Under the pieces are notes generated by a model. It searched no databases. It was not told the DNA's origin and saw nothing but the letters and a program-made list of their open reading frames with translations. Positions 52,751 through 61,138 of a stretch of DNA of 64,000 bases are shown here, piece by piece (position 1 is the stretch's first letter; each line of letters starts with the position of its first letter). Location of the stretch: assembly GCF_003583365.1 (NCBI RefSeq), contig NZ_QXED01000002.1, forward strand, positions 868,001 through 932,000, in the 5' to 3' direction. Both the position numbers and the translations under genes were made by a program. Source of the DNA: Fibrisoma montanum (GTDB taxonomy: Bacteria; Bacteroidota; Bacteroidia; Cytophagales; Spirosomataceae).

Positions 52751-53413
52751 TTAAAATACCTTAACGAGCTGCCGGAGCCGCGTAAGGGTCATCTCGGTAA
52801 AATCGGCAATGACATCGTCGACAACCGGACGCAGCTCGTCGGGCGTTTGGGTGGTAGCTACCCCAACGACGTAAGCCCCGGCGCTTTTTCCGGCCTTAAT
52901 ACCCGTAAAGGAATCTTCAAACACGATGCTCTCCGACGGCGCTACGTTCAGTAACGCCATGGCTTTCTGATAAATTTCCGGGTCGGGTTTCGGACGGCTA
53001 ACGAGACTCTCGTTCAGCAGTACATCGAAGTACGGCCGGAGGCCAAGCGCATCGACCACAAAATCGAGGTTTTCGACCGGAGCCGAGGTCGCTACGGCCG
53101 TACGGATGCCGGCGGCTTTCAATGCTTTGAGGAAGTCGACAAGGCCGGGTACGGGTTTGATGTGTGGCCGGTAGACGTCGCGGAACAGAGCTTCCTTCTC
53201 GGAGCCGATCAGGGCTGTGTCGGCGGCAGTCAGTGGCCGGTCGGCAAACAGGTGCGCAACGATGTCGTTGTTGTGCTTACCGGATACGTGCGTAACGAAA
53301 TCCGCGTCGGTAAGGGTTTTGCCGTGGCGTTCGTAATAGGCCCGCCAGGTTTCACGGTGGTACGGATTGGTGTCGACAATAACGCCATCCATGTCAAAAA
53401 TTACTGCTTTCAT
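52751..53413 (-). CDS. HAD-superfamily hydrolase, beta-phosphoglucomutase-like
   Basis: The 220-residue HAD phosphatase/mutase has the nucleophile D7 and the acid D9 in IFDMDGVIVDT, motif II TSAPVEN, the lysine in RPKPDPEIY and the metal-binding FEDSFTGIKAG. The cap domain type fits beta-phosphoglucomutase or sugar-phosphate phosphatases. ATG at 53413 gives the conserved start; the alternative at 53434 adds seven residues that include repeat sequence. A CGCAGAG-family hairpin separates it from the MFS gene upstream. Confidence 0.85.
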   Translation of the reverse strand: MKAVIFDMDGVIVDTNPYHRETWRAYYERHGKTLTDADFVTHVSGKHNNDIVAHLFADRPLTAADTALIGSEKEALFRDVYRPHIKPVPGLVDFLKALKAAGIRTAVATSAPVENLDFVVDALGLRPYFDVLLNESLVSRPKPDPEIYQKAMALLNVAPSESIVFEDSFTGIKAGKSAGAYVVGVATTQTPDELRPVVDDVIADFTEMTLTRLRQLVKVF

Positions 53414-53426
53414 GAGGAAGAGATTT

Positions 53427-53524
53427 AAACGCAAAGGACGCAGAGGATACGCAAAGGGCGCAAAGAGATAACTTTTTTACATTCCTCTGCGAACTCTGCG
53501 TTACACGTTGCGCTCTCTGCGTTT
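53427..53524. repeat. CGCAGAG-family inverted repeat without enclosed gene
   Basis: Left arm (53427-53467) begins AAACGCAAAGGACGCAGAGG. Right arm (53484-53524) ends CTCTCTGCGTTT. The words match those around the GxxExxY gene and at 11937-12020, but the arms are less perfectly paired. It begins about eight bases after the stop of the minus-strand MFS gene. Confidence 0.8.
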
Positions 53525-53532
53525 GGAGACTT

Positions 53533-54741
53533 TTAGAATAAATTTACCAGTCTCGCCAGCAGGGCGGAGATCAACAGCACCCCGGCCACAAACGCCAGGC
53601 CGAGGGCAAGCCCAAACGCTTCGGCTACGAAACCGATGATGGGCGGCCCCGCCAGAAAGCCGACAAAACTGAACGTGGCAAACGTAGCCAGGCCGGCCGC
53701 GGGCGGAATTCCCGGAATCCGCAGCGAGGCACTGTAGAGGATCGGTGCGCCGAGCGAACAGCCCACCCCCAGCAGCGCAAAGCCCAGCAGGGCCGTGGGC
53801 GGGTGCGGAATCAGAATAGCGACCAGCAGACCAACCGTGCCGATGGTAGCCCCCACCTGAAGCCACCGCTTTGCGCCGATCTTTGGAATAATGGCGTCGC
53901 CCAGAAAACGGCCGGCTGTCATAGTCAGCGAAAAGCAGGCAAAACCGAGGGGCGCAATCTGGCTGCTGGCTCCCAGTGTTTCGCGCAGGTAAACGGCGCT
54001 CCAGTCGAAAGCCGCTCCCTCGCCGAGCGCAATAGCCAGGCCGATCAGAATCATCAGCATCAGGTCGCGGTTGGGTCGCACAAAAGACGAGACCGCTTTA
54101 TCGCCTTCCGAAGCCAGATTACTCGATGGAATGCCGGACAGAATCGGCTGCACGAGGAACGTCATCAGCAGAACGAGCGCGGCCACGGTCGCGATGTGCA
54201 CGAACGGAGGAATGTGCTGCGCAATGGCTATACCAGCCAGCCCGGCGCTCACCATACCCCCCAGGCTCCACATACCGTGGCAGGACGACATGATAACAAT
54301 CCCTTCGGTCCGTTCAATGTTAGTTGCGCAGGTGTTCATGGCTACGTTGATCAGCGCGGCTCCTAAACCCAGCAGAAATAAGCCGAAACAAAGCACCAGC
54401 GGGTGCGTGGCGCTGATAGGAATCAGGATGCTCAGGCAAAGCAGAACCGCCGACCACAGACAGGCGCGGGCCTCGCCGAGTTTGGCAACGAGCCAGCCCG
54501 TCAGCGGATTCATCATCAGCAGACCCACCGGGAGCGCAAAGAGCGTCATGCCCAGCTGGGCGTCTGACAGATGGAGTTGCTGCTTAACGTAGGGGATGTG
54601 AGCCCCCCAACTGGCCATCAAAATACTCTCCGACGAAAATACCAGACCAACGGCCCGGGCCTGTGGATGGGTAAAAAAAGTCAGCAGGTTTCTCACGAAG
54701 AGATTGCCCCGCAAGTTCTGTGTTGAGATGGTTGAATTCAT
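53533..54741 (-). CDS. MFS transporter
   Basis: The 402-residue integral membrane protein has about twelve hydrophobic helices. N-terminal helix pairs (VGLVFSSESILMASWGAHIP, MTLFALPVGLLMMNPLTGWL), a loop motif LVAKLGEAR and a C-terminal half with FLGDAIIPKIGAK fit the major facilitator superfamily, sugar or FucP-like branch. ATG at 54741 (MNSTISTQN) is chosen over 54762. It is divergent from an AraC regulator with cupin domain, and a beta-phosphoglucomutase-like HAD gene follows it. Together they suggest uptake and use of a sugar (inference). Confidence 0.88.
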   Translation of the reverse strand: MNSTISTQNLRGNLFVRNLLTFFTHPQARAVGLVFSSESILMASWGAHIPYVKQQLHLSDAQLGMTLFALPVGLLMMNPLTGWLVAKLGEARACLWSAVLLCLSILIPISATHPLVLCFGLFLLGLGAALINVAMNTCATNIERTEGIVIMSSCHGMWSLGGMVSAGLAGIAIAQHIPPFVHIATVAALVLLMTFLVQPILSGIPSSNLASEGDKAVSSFVRPNRDLMLMILIGLAIALGEGAAFDWSAVYLRETLGASSQIAPLGFACFSLTMTAGRFLGDAIIPKIGAKRWLQVGATIGTVGLLVAILIPHPPTALLGFALLGVGCSLGAPILYSASLRIPGIPPAAGLATFATFSFVGFLAGPPIIGFVAEAFGLALGLAFVAGVLLISALLARLVNLF

Positions 54742-54871
54742 GATGCAAATATACAGGGGCAATCAGGCTGCCTCTGACACCAAATTTACCGGTAATGATG
54801 CTACATTTGCTTTCCATGATCGAAAAGCGCGTATATTTGGTTAATGAGGTGTAGTACAACCACAAAGAATT

Positions 54872-55720
54872 ATGCGCCTGCAGTTTGAAAAAGTTGAGCC
54901 CGAAGCCGGCAGTTCATTCAAGATTGTGCACCTGACGGCCCCCGAAACGTGTAAGTTTTACTGGCATTATCATCCCGAACACGAAATTGTTTACATACCG
55001 TTCGGAAATGGCCGCCGACGCATCGGTACTCATCTGTCGCAGTACGAAGACGGCGAACTGGTATTTATCGGCCCTAACCTGCCGCACCTGAACTTCAGCT
55101 ACAGCAAGCACGAACAGCACGACGAGATTGTGGTGCAGCTGCGCGAGGATTTTATGGGGGAAACCTTCCTGCAAACGCCCGAACTGGCGAGTGTTCGGCG
55201 GCTGTTCGAGCGGTCGCATAGTGGTTTGTCGTTCGGGACGGTAACCAGACAGGCCGTGGGGCCCTTGCTGAAGCAGCTTCCGGACCTGCCGCCGTTCGAC
55301 CGCCTGATGACGTTGTTGCAGGTGTTGCAGCGGTTGGCAGCCGCCACCGATGTGCAGTCACTCCAGGCCGACGGCGTTCGGTTTGAGCTGAACATTCGGG
55401 AGCAGGAGCGCATCAACCGGGTGTATCAGTACGTTGAGCGGCACTACGCCGGGCCGCTGGACATCCGGGCCGTGGCTGATCTGGTGAGTCTGACCGTACC
55501 GGCGTTCTGCCGGTATTTCAAACGGATGACGCAGATGACCTTTACCGACTTCGTGAATGAGTACCGGGTAAATCAGGCCCGTCGGCTGCTCCATTCGTCG
55601 CGGACGGTGGCCGATGTGGGGTTCGCGGTGGGATTCAACAACCTGTCTCATTTCAACAAGACGTTCCGGAGCGTAGCGGGGCAGACGCCGAGCGCGTACC
55701 GAAAAGAGCTGGTCGGATAG
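54872..55720 (+). CDS. AraC-family regulator with N-terminal cupin domain
   Basis: The 282-residue protein has a cupin-like ligand-binding domain (residues 15-110: WHYHPEHEIVYIPFGNGRR, GPNLPHLNFSY). An AraC/XylS double HTH spans residues 180-280 (INRVYQYVERHYAGPLDIRA, TVADVGFAVGFNNLSHFNKT). The gene is divergent from the MFS transporter gene with 130 bases between, so regulation of the transporter operon is plausible. Confidence 0.9.
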   Translation: MRLQFEKVEPEAGSSFKIVHLTAPETCKFYWHYHPEHEIVYIPFGNGRRRIGTHLSQYEDGELVFIGPNLPHLNFSYSKHEQHDEIVVQLREDFMGETFLQTPELASVRRLFERSHSGLSFGTVTRQAVGPLLKQLPDLPPFDRLMTLLQVLQRLAAATDVQSLQADGVRFELNIREQERINRVYQYVERHYAGPLDIRAVADLVSLTVPAFCRYFKRMTQMTFTDFVNEYRVNQARRLLHSSRTVADVGFAVGFNNLSHFNKTFRSVAGQTPSAYRKELVG

Positions 55721-55723
55721 CCG

Positions 55724-56383
55724 TTAGTTGGCCTTGTCTGCATCAACGCTACGGAGCAGGGTAGTTTTTACCGCGTGGCGTTTGGTCAACAGGTTTTTCA
55801 TAATCGTCAGCGGAACGTTGCAGGTGCGGACATACAGCTCGCTGTCGTTGATGGTGAGCACCAGAAAGTTTGTACCGAAGTTGCCCAGTTGTTTCCGATC
55901 AACGGAAAGAATATGCTTGCCCGCCGTCAGTCGTCGGGTCAGCAGCGCCTGGCGGCTCGACTTGAAAAACGAATTGAGGTGATAGATGGTGAGCGTTACG
56001 GAGCAGTTGTGCCGAACATCGACCAGTACCCGGAGCGCATACGTGAGGGTGTAATCAAATTTGCTCAGCAGCGGCACCTGGTTTGGCTGCTGGGCCAGAC
56101 TAATCCGGATCTGGTCTTTCAGCAGCGGGATGATGGGAGCGATCCCCTCGACGAACCGGATGCGCGGATTCTGGGCCGTAAACGCAGACCGGATCGTAGC
56201 CTGCTGCTGGCTGGAAACGCCCCGGCCAAAGGCTACTAGTGCATAATCGCTGCCGTTAAAATCAAGATGAACCGTCGTGATGGCGGTGGTGTACGTGGCC
56301 TGTAGATTGTCCTCTGCCAGGGCGTCGGCCAGAGCGCTTAGTACACTGCGTCGCTGACCGATGAGCAAGATGTCGTTTTTCAT
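55724..56383 (-). CDS. Receiver-like protein of unknown function (degenerate)
   Basis: The 219-residue protein starts like a CheY-type receiver (MKNDILLIGQRRSVLSALAD). Where the phosphoacceptor aspartate should follow the third strand, it reads YALVAFGRGVS. The acidic pocket and phosphoacceptor are therefore missing, so this is a pseudo-receiver at best. The C-terminal 120 residues contain beta strands (YALRVLVDVRHNCSVTLTIY) of unknown fold. It converges with the AraC gene. Confidence 0.55.
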   Translation of the reverse strand: MKNDILLIGQRRSVLSALADALAEDNLQATYTTAITTVHLDFNGSDYALVAFGRGVSSQQQATIRSAFTAQNPRIRFVEGIAPIIPLLKDQIRISLAQQPNQVPLLSKFDYTLTYALRVLVDVRHNCSVTLTIYHLNSFFKSSRQALLTRRLTAGKHILSVDRKQLGNFGTNFLVLTINDSELYVRTCNVPLTIMKNLLTKRHAVKTTLLRSVDADKAN

Positions 56384-56452
56384 CTGGCGTACCAGTAGGA
56401 TATAGCAAATAGGTATACATAAAGTCGCAGAGAGGCCGGCTGGTATTGTGCG

Positions 56453-57466
56453 TTACTGCCAGTTTTTACGGAGAACGACTTGGGCCGATTTACCTTGCGG
56501 GCTGAACTGATCGCGTTCGCGGACTTTGTGGGCGTCGGTCATGAACCATTTCCAGACAAACCCACCCGCAAACCACGGTTGAGACCAGACGGTTTCCAGC
56601 AGGGCTGCGTAGGCATTGGCCTGAGCCGTTTCGCTGGCTGTACAGTCGGTTTCAGATTCCCAGGGGCGTTGAGCAGAAAACGTGCAACTTCGGTAACCAA
56701 ACTCAGTAAACAAAATGCTTTTTTGTAAACGGTAGCTAATTGCTTTCAATCGACGCAGATGCGGCTTCCAGTTGGCTATCAGGGTATTGACGGATGGCGT
56801 TTGCTCGTCGGAAAGCGGGAAATAAGCGTCCACACCCACGTAGTCCAGTTCGTTCCAGAACGGAATCTGGTCGTAGCGGTCCCAGTTGGCTGCGTAGGTA
56901 AGTTTGCCTTTGTAGATGGTTTTTACCTCGCTTATGAGCCGGCTCCAGAATGCCGGCCGGGCCACCGCAAACCGATCCAGTTCGGTCGTGATGCAGTAGA
57001 GGTCGACCCCCAGCGAATCGGCCAGGTGAGCATAGTGCAGCACGTACTGCCGGTAGTCGGCTTCAAACGTCTGCCAGTCGGCTTCGCGATCGAACATCAG
57101 GTCGAGGTGAGAGCCACCCTGCATCCAGACGTGTGGCTTGAGCATCACCTTCAGCTCCTGCTGCCGGGCCATCCGGATGGTTTCGGCCACACCATCCGGC
57201 GTTTCGCCCCACCACTGCCACTTGCCCCGGTCGCCCATGTTGCCGCTGAAGTAAAAATGCGGTTCATTTTTCCGGCAGAAACCATAGGGTACGACCGCCA
57301 CCCAGTCGCCACCCATTTCGCGCACGGCTGCCAGCGATTCAGACCCGGGCTGTTGCCGGGGCGCTACCAGGTTAACGCCTTTGAGCCTGGGCCCATCGTA
57401 TACAAACGGGGGTGTGGTCTGGCAACCCAGCAAGACAAGAAAGAGTACAATAGCCCGACTGATCAT
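56453..57466 (-). CDS. Lipoprotein GH113-like (beta-mannanase-type) TIM barrel
   Basis: The 337-residue protein has a signal sequence with lipobox LLGC (MISRAIVLFLVLLGCQTTPP) and a glycoside hydrolase TIM barrel. Likely catalytic glutamates are in YCITTELDRF and in LFTEFGYRSC, as in the GH113 endo-mannanases. Other barrel segments are VMLKPHVWMQGG, LDYVGVDAYFPLS and GGFVWKWF. Lipidation places it at the envelope. Confidence 0.82.
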   Translation of the reverse strand: MISRAIVLFLVLLGCQTTPPFVYDGPRLKGVNLVAPRQQPGSESLAAVREMGGDWVAVVPYGFCRKNEPHFYFSGNMGDRGKWQWWGETPDGVAETIRMARQQELKVMLKPHVWMQGGSHLDLMFDREADWQTFEADYRQYVLHYAHLADSLGVDLYCITTELDRFAVARPAFWSRLISEVKTIYKGKLTYAANWDRYDQIPFWNELDYVGVDAYFPLSDEQTPSVNTLIANWKPHLRRLKAISYRLQKSILFTEFGYRSCTFSAQRPWESETDCTASETAQANAYAALLETVWSQPWFAGGFVWKWFMTDAHKVRERDQFSPQGKSAQVVLRKNWQ

Positions 57467-57486
57467 GCGGGTAAGTTAACAAAAAC

Positions 57487-58425
57487 TTAATTGGAATAGG
57501 TGTAGGCCCGGCGGATCAGTTCAGTATTGCCGTCGCGCCAGAACGTACGTTCGGTGGTTTCGGTAGGCAGGCCGAACTCGTTCAGCTGGTGGTCGTAATA
57601 CGTTCGGGAGCGATTGCCGTATATGTCCGAAAAAGACGACCGCCGAAAGAGGCCGTAGCTGTTGATCCAGCGGTTTTCGATGTTCGACGGAAAATACGGA
57701 AGTACAGGATGGCCTTTGAACGGCGCTTTGGCAACTTCGGCCGAGCGACCAACCGACTGGTGACGGAACTGCATACGGTACGTATCCCCGCTGATCCGGA
57801 TCAGGCGATTGCTGGCATCGTAGCGGCAGCGTCGGGAAAACGATCGCTGGGTAAAGTCGCGAAGGTCCGTGACCAGCGAGCGTTCGGAAACGAGACCCGG
57901 CGCACCTAAGGTGTACACCCGGTCGATCTGAAAATGGGACTGTTCGTGCAGGGAGTACGTGATCTGACTCAGTTGCCCGTTGGCGTCGTACACGTAGTCG
58001 GTGATATCCTGATACGGTACCTCATTAGCCGGACGGTGATTTTCGGTTTCGCGGATGAGCCTGCCGTTGTGGTAATCATACGTAAACCTGCTTTCGGTGG
58101 TCTGAAATTCCTGAATGTCACTCTGAAGCTGTTCGCTTTCCTTCAGCGACGTGAGATACTGATCGGCGTTATAGATGTACTGTGTTTCAGAGGAGTAGGG
58201 GACGGGGCCATAGCGTAAAATCCGGCGGGTAGTGAGCAGGCCGTCTGCATCATAGCTATAGTGGATTTCGATGGCTTCGACGTGCTCATAACTCCGCTGG
58301 TAAATAGCACGTTCACTCAACAGGCGGTACGTTTTGGCAATGGGCGGGAAAGGATCATTGCGGAAGTAGCCGCCGGGTATAAGTCGTTGAAGCCGCGACC
58401 TGAGCGAGTGCCAAAATGTGTTCAT
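57487..58425 (-). CDS. YD-repeat-like protein of unknown function
   Basis: The 312-residue protein has repeated Tyr-Asp and tyrosine-rich strand motifs (IHYSYDADGLLTTRRILRYG, TQYIYNADQYLTSLKES, TDYVYDANGQLSQITYSLHE). These resemble the YD repeats of RHS-type proteins, but in only a few copies and without a signal peptide or toxin domain. The context (glycoside hydrolase upstream, hairpin-free intergenic gap downstream) gives no hint of function. It could be a small intracellular member of the repeat family. Confidence 0.6.
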   Translation of the reverse strand: MNTFWHSLRSRLQRLIPGGYFRNDPFPPIAKTYRLLSERAIYQRSYEHVEAIEIHYSYDADGLLTTRRILRYGPVPYSSETQYIYNADQYLTSLKESEQLQSDIQEFQTTESRFTYDYHNGRLIRETENHRPANEVPYQDITDYVYDANGQLSQITYSLHEQSHFQIDRVYTLGAPGLVSERSLVTDLRDFTQRSFSRRCRYDASNRLIRISGDTYRMQFRHQSVGRSAEVAKAPFKGHPVLPYFPSNIENRWINSYGLFRRSSFSDIYGNRSRTYYDHQLNEFGLPTETTERTFWRDGNTELIRRAYTYSN

Positions 58426-58947
58426 TTCAATTTTGGTGGGATGTATAACAATTTCAATGAAATGTATACGTATAACGGCTCACTCTGGATTGGTAGCATA
58501 CTATGTATTCGCTTCGTGAATGAATTGTTTTGGTTTTACTTAAAAAACGCGAAAGACCTTTCGTAAGGTGTTTTATGAAGCTGGCTACCTGTGCCTGTAC
58601 CTGGTTTCGTGCAAAAAGTAAGCCTTTTCCTGTTCTACGTACCTCCGCTGGCGGAACGGTCGTTGCTCGACCCGCTTTTCCCGCTACATCGGGACAGTTC
58701 TCCCGGCCCGTTTTTACCGATGAACCAGCCGGGGACGGCAAGGGCACCGGACTTTGCTTCGCCGAAGCGGGTCGGCGAAAAACCGGTCGGCAGGCTATTG
58801 TCATCGTAGGAGATGATCCGGCCAATCCTATTCTATTCCAGGAAAACGCAGTTAAATAATTCTGTAAAGTCGATGTGAGTAATTGGTTTTTGGCTTAATT
58901 TTATAGTTTCACCGATTGTACAAAACAATATACCCTCTGTAACATTT
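58426..58947. other. 522-base intergenic stretch with a doubtful small reading frame
   Basis: The only candidate is a 94-codon frame from the ATG at 58575 to 58859 on the plus strand, ending RRKTGRQAIVIVGDDPANPI and a further eight residues. Its composition is ordinary, but no family, RBS or signal peptide is visible, and other frames are nearly as open. No strong hairpin or palindrome was seen. Confidence 0.35.
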
Positions 58948-59349
58948 ATGCAACGAGCCCAATTGAAGGAGTTCTATGGCTACGCTCTCATCATCGCTGT
59001 ACTGACCATCGCGCAATTGTATTCGGTTTACGTCGCTTCAACTACCGACCTGGTGCTTACCTGGAAACACTACGCTGGCTTTGCGGCCACGGGGATTTCG
59101 GCGATTCTGCTCCTGTACCGGCAATCAAGCTACCTGTTTTTCGTCCTCGGCCTGACGCTTGTCCTGGGCTACGAAAATATGGTTGGGTTTACGCCGGAGC
59201 TAGTTTATACCTCAACCCGGTACTACTTCAACAACATGGCCCTGCCGGTATCCTACCAGGATTTTTCGATGTATCTGCTGCTGATCTGGGCGTACGTTGC
59301 GCACAATCGGCTGCGGACGATGGCGCAGGCGCTGTTCGTCCGGTCCTGA
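58948..59349 (+). CDS. Small integral membrane protein of unknown function
   Basis: The 133-residue protein has about four hydrophobic helices (YALIIAVLTIAQLYSVYVA, YAGFAATGISAILLLY, LFFVLGLTLVLGYENMVGF, MYLLLIWAYVAHN). No conserved enzymatic motif. It lies between the doubtful region at 58.4-58.9 kb and the glycosyltransferase gene, convergent with the latter across a 30-base perfect palindrome. Confidence 0.7.
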   Translation: MQRAQLKEFYGYALIIAVLTIAQLYSVYVASTTDLVLTWKHYAGFAATGISAILLLYRQSSYLFFVLGLTLVLGYENMVGFTPELVYTSTRYYFNNMALPVSYQDFSMYLLLIWAYVAHNRLRTMAQALFVRS

Positions 59350-59359
59350 TCAGCATAAC

Positions 59360-59389
59360 GTCGGGGCCAGGTCGCGACCTGGCCCCGAC
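59360..59389. repeat. Perfect 30-base palindrome between convergent genes
   Basis: Arms 59360-59374 and 59375-59389 are exact reverse complements (GTCGGGGCCAGGTCG) with no unpaired loop. It lies three bases past the stop of the GT39 gene. There is no T tract, so it is more like a cruciform or stop-adjacent repeat than a standard terminator. Confidence 0.75.
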
Positions 59390-59392
59390 CTG

Positions 59393-61063
59393 TTACCTGG
59401 CCTTCCGCACGAAAAACTTGAATCCATTTTCTTCCTTCACCTTCTGGATACCCGGCAGCGAATCCAGCGCGGTTTGTTCCGTCACCTTCTGGCTGAACCA
59501 GACGTCTTTGTCAATTTTACCGCGTACCAGCCAGTCGGGATTGTAGTAATTCGGGTTGGTGACCGCTGGTTTCTGGGTGTAGAAGAACGGCCCGTAACTG
59601 CGGTAACCAAACGCTTTTACGTACACGTCTTTTCCCTGGGCGCTTTCAAAAAAACGCATGGCAGCCGCCTGCGAAATGGCTTCGATCCGGCCGATAAAAA
59701 ACCACAACGTAAGGGTGATGAACACGGCCATCCCGCCAAACAGCGTTACGATGGCCCGTGATGTTTCGCGCTGGTTGAACCACCGCAGACTCACGATCAG
59801 CACGATGAGCAGCCACAGGCCCGGTAAGACTTCCCAGCCCGTCCAGTTTACCTGGGCGTTCAGATTGCCCTGCGTAAACGCATCCTGATCGGCCACCGCC
59901 CGGACGTAGTCCATGCCAAAGAGGGCCAGCAGGGGCAGAGCCAGGGTAGCCAGTACGTAGATACCGCCCACAACGATCAGCCCGGCCCGCATCCAGTTGT
60001 TCATCCGGATTTTGTTGTCTTCGAGCTGCAACAGAGCCAGCGTGGCGAGGTACGTGAGCGGGAAGTAACACATGGATGAGTAGTGCACAATTTTGGAGCG
60101 CACGATGGTGAACAGAATCAGCACGACCCAGAACAGAATCAGCATCCACCGCTTAAACTCCCGCTGATACGGCCGCTCGATAAACAGCGGTCCCTGTCCG
60201 CGAATGGCAAAGATGGACGCCGGGAAGCAGCCGACCAGCAGCAGCACAAAGTGGTAGCCCGGGAAACCGGCGTGGCCGGCGTCGGGCTGTTTGAACAGGC
60301 GGAAGTTGTAGGTCAGAAATTCCTGGATGAACGTCGGGCCGTGCAGATACGTCTCCAGCCCGTACCAAGCCAGGGAAATGAGTGTGGCGGCTACGGAATA
60401 AAAAATAAACTGAAGCGGAGTGATGAACCACCGAAACCGACTCAAAATCCAGTAAACGCCCAGCGTCAGGCAAACGATCAGGTACGCCACCGGCCCCTTG
60501 GTGTTAATGCCCATCCCGAGTACAAACCCACCAATGAACAAATAGGCCCAGACGCTACGTGGCAGCTTGATGCCCGACAGGCTTTCGCGTTTCCACGAGG
60601 CAAAGATCAGGTTGACCAGGCCAATAAAAATGAACAGGTTGAAGAACGGATCGATAATGCCCGAGCGAAAATACAGGTGGGGCGTAACGGAGCCCAGATA
60701 CGCCAGCGACCAGAGCAGGCCGAAGCGGTGGCCGTGCAGCTTATAACCCAGGTTATACAGGTAAATAAGTGTGATGATGCCGCAGACGGCGTTCGGAAAA
60801 CGAGCCGCAAATTCGTTGGTGCCGAACAGGTGCATGGCCAGCGACTGGCACCAGAAAAAGAACGGTGGTTTTTCGTAAAACGGCTGAAAATCGACATGAA
60901 CACGGAGGTAATCACCCAGCACAACCATTTCCCGCGAACACTCCGCAAAATTGATTTCATCCCAGTCGAACAGACGAACGCCACCCAGAAACGGGATGAA
61001 TAACAGGGCGCCCAGCACGCCAAAGAGGATGGAAAAGAAAAGTTTTTGGTTCATTAACGACAC
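59393..61063 (-). CDS. GT39-type (ArnT/PMT-like) glycosyltransferase
   Basis: The 556-residue protein has about eleven membrane helices and the acidic DWDEINFAECSREMVV in its first periplasmic loop. This matches the D-E motif of dolichyl-phosphate mannosyltransferase- and ArnT-like GT39 enzymes. It would transfer a sugar from a polyprenyl phosphate to a lipid or protein at the periplasmic face. Either MSLMNQKLFF or MNQKLFF could be the start. It is preceded on its strand by a 2OG oxygenase gene and its terminator. Confidence 0.88.
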   Translation of the reverse strand: MSLMNQKLFFSILFGVLGALLFIPFLGGVRLFDWDEINFAECSREMVVLGDYLRVHVDFQPFYEKPPFFFWCQSLAMHLFGTNEFAARFPNAVCGIITLIYLYNLGYKLHGHRFGLLWSLAYLGSVTPHLYFRSGIIDPFFNLFIFIGLVNLIFASWKRESLSGIKLPRSVWAYLFIGGFVLGMGINTKGPVAYLIVCLTLGVYWILSRFRWFITPLQFIFYSVAATLISLAWYGLETYLHGPTFIQEFLTYNFRLFKQPDAGHAGFPGYHFVLLLVGCFPASIFAIRGQGPLFIERPYQREFKRWMLILFWVVLILFTIVRSKIVHYSSMCYFPLTYLATLALLQLEDNKIRMNNWMRAGLIVVGGIYVLATLALPLLALFGMDYVRAVADQDAFTQGNLNAQVNWTGWEVLPGLWLLIVLIVSLRWFNQRETSRAIVTLFGGMAVFITLTLWFFIGRIEAISQAAAMRFFESAQGKDVYVKAFGYRSYGPFFYTQKPAVTNPNYYNPDWLVRGKIDKDVWFSQKVTEQTALDSLPGIQKVKEENGFKFFVRKAR

Positions 61064-61074
61064 TGTTGACTACG

Positions 61075-61104
61075 AAAAAGCCCCACCTGCCGAAGCAGCG
61101 GGGC
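61075..61104 (-). terminator. Intrinsic terminator after the 2OG oxygenase gene
   Basis: On the minus strand GCCCCGCTGC-TTCG-GCAGGTGGGGC (61080-61104) forms a stem with a stable TTCG loop, followed by five T residues. It lies 34 bases after the stop. Confidence 0.85.
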
Positions 61105-61138
61105 CGTAAAATTAGGCAAAAATGGTCTGGAAACGGTA

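Noticed and set aside
58454-58859. Overlapping plus and minus frames in the 58.4-58.9 kb gap
   Set aside because: Neither has a recognisable domain or start region. The plus-strand frame from 58575 is left as doubtful rather than called as a gene.
60083-61003. 306-codon plus-strand frame opposite the GT39 gene
   Set aside because: Rich in Gln, Asn, Lys and Arg, as expected from the complement of hydrophobic codons. The GT39 gene on the other strand is convincing.
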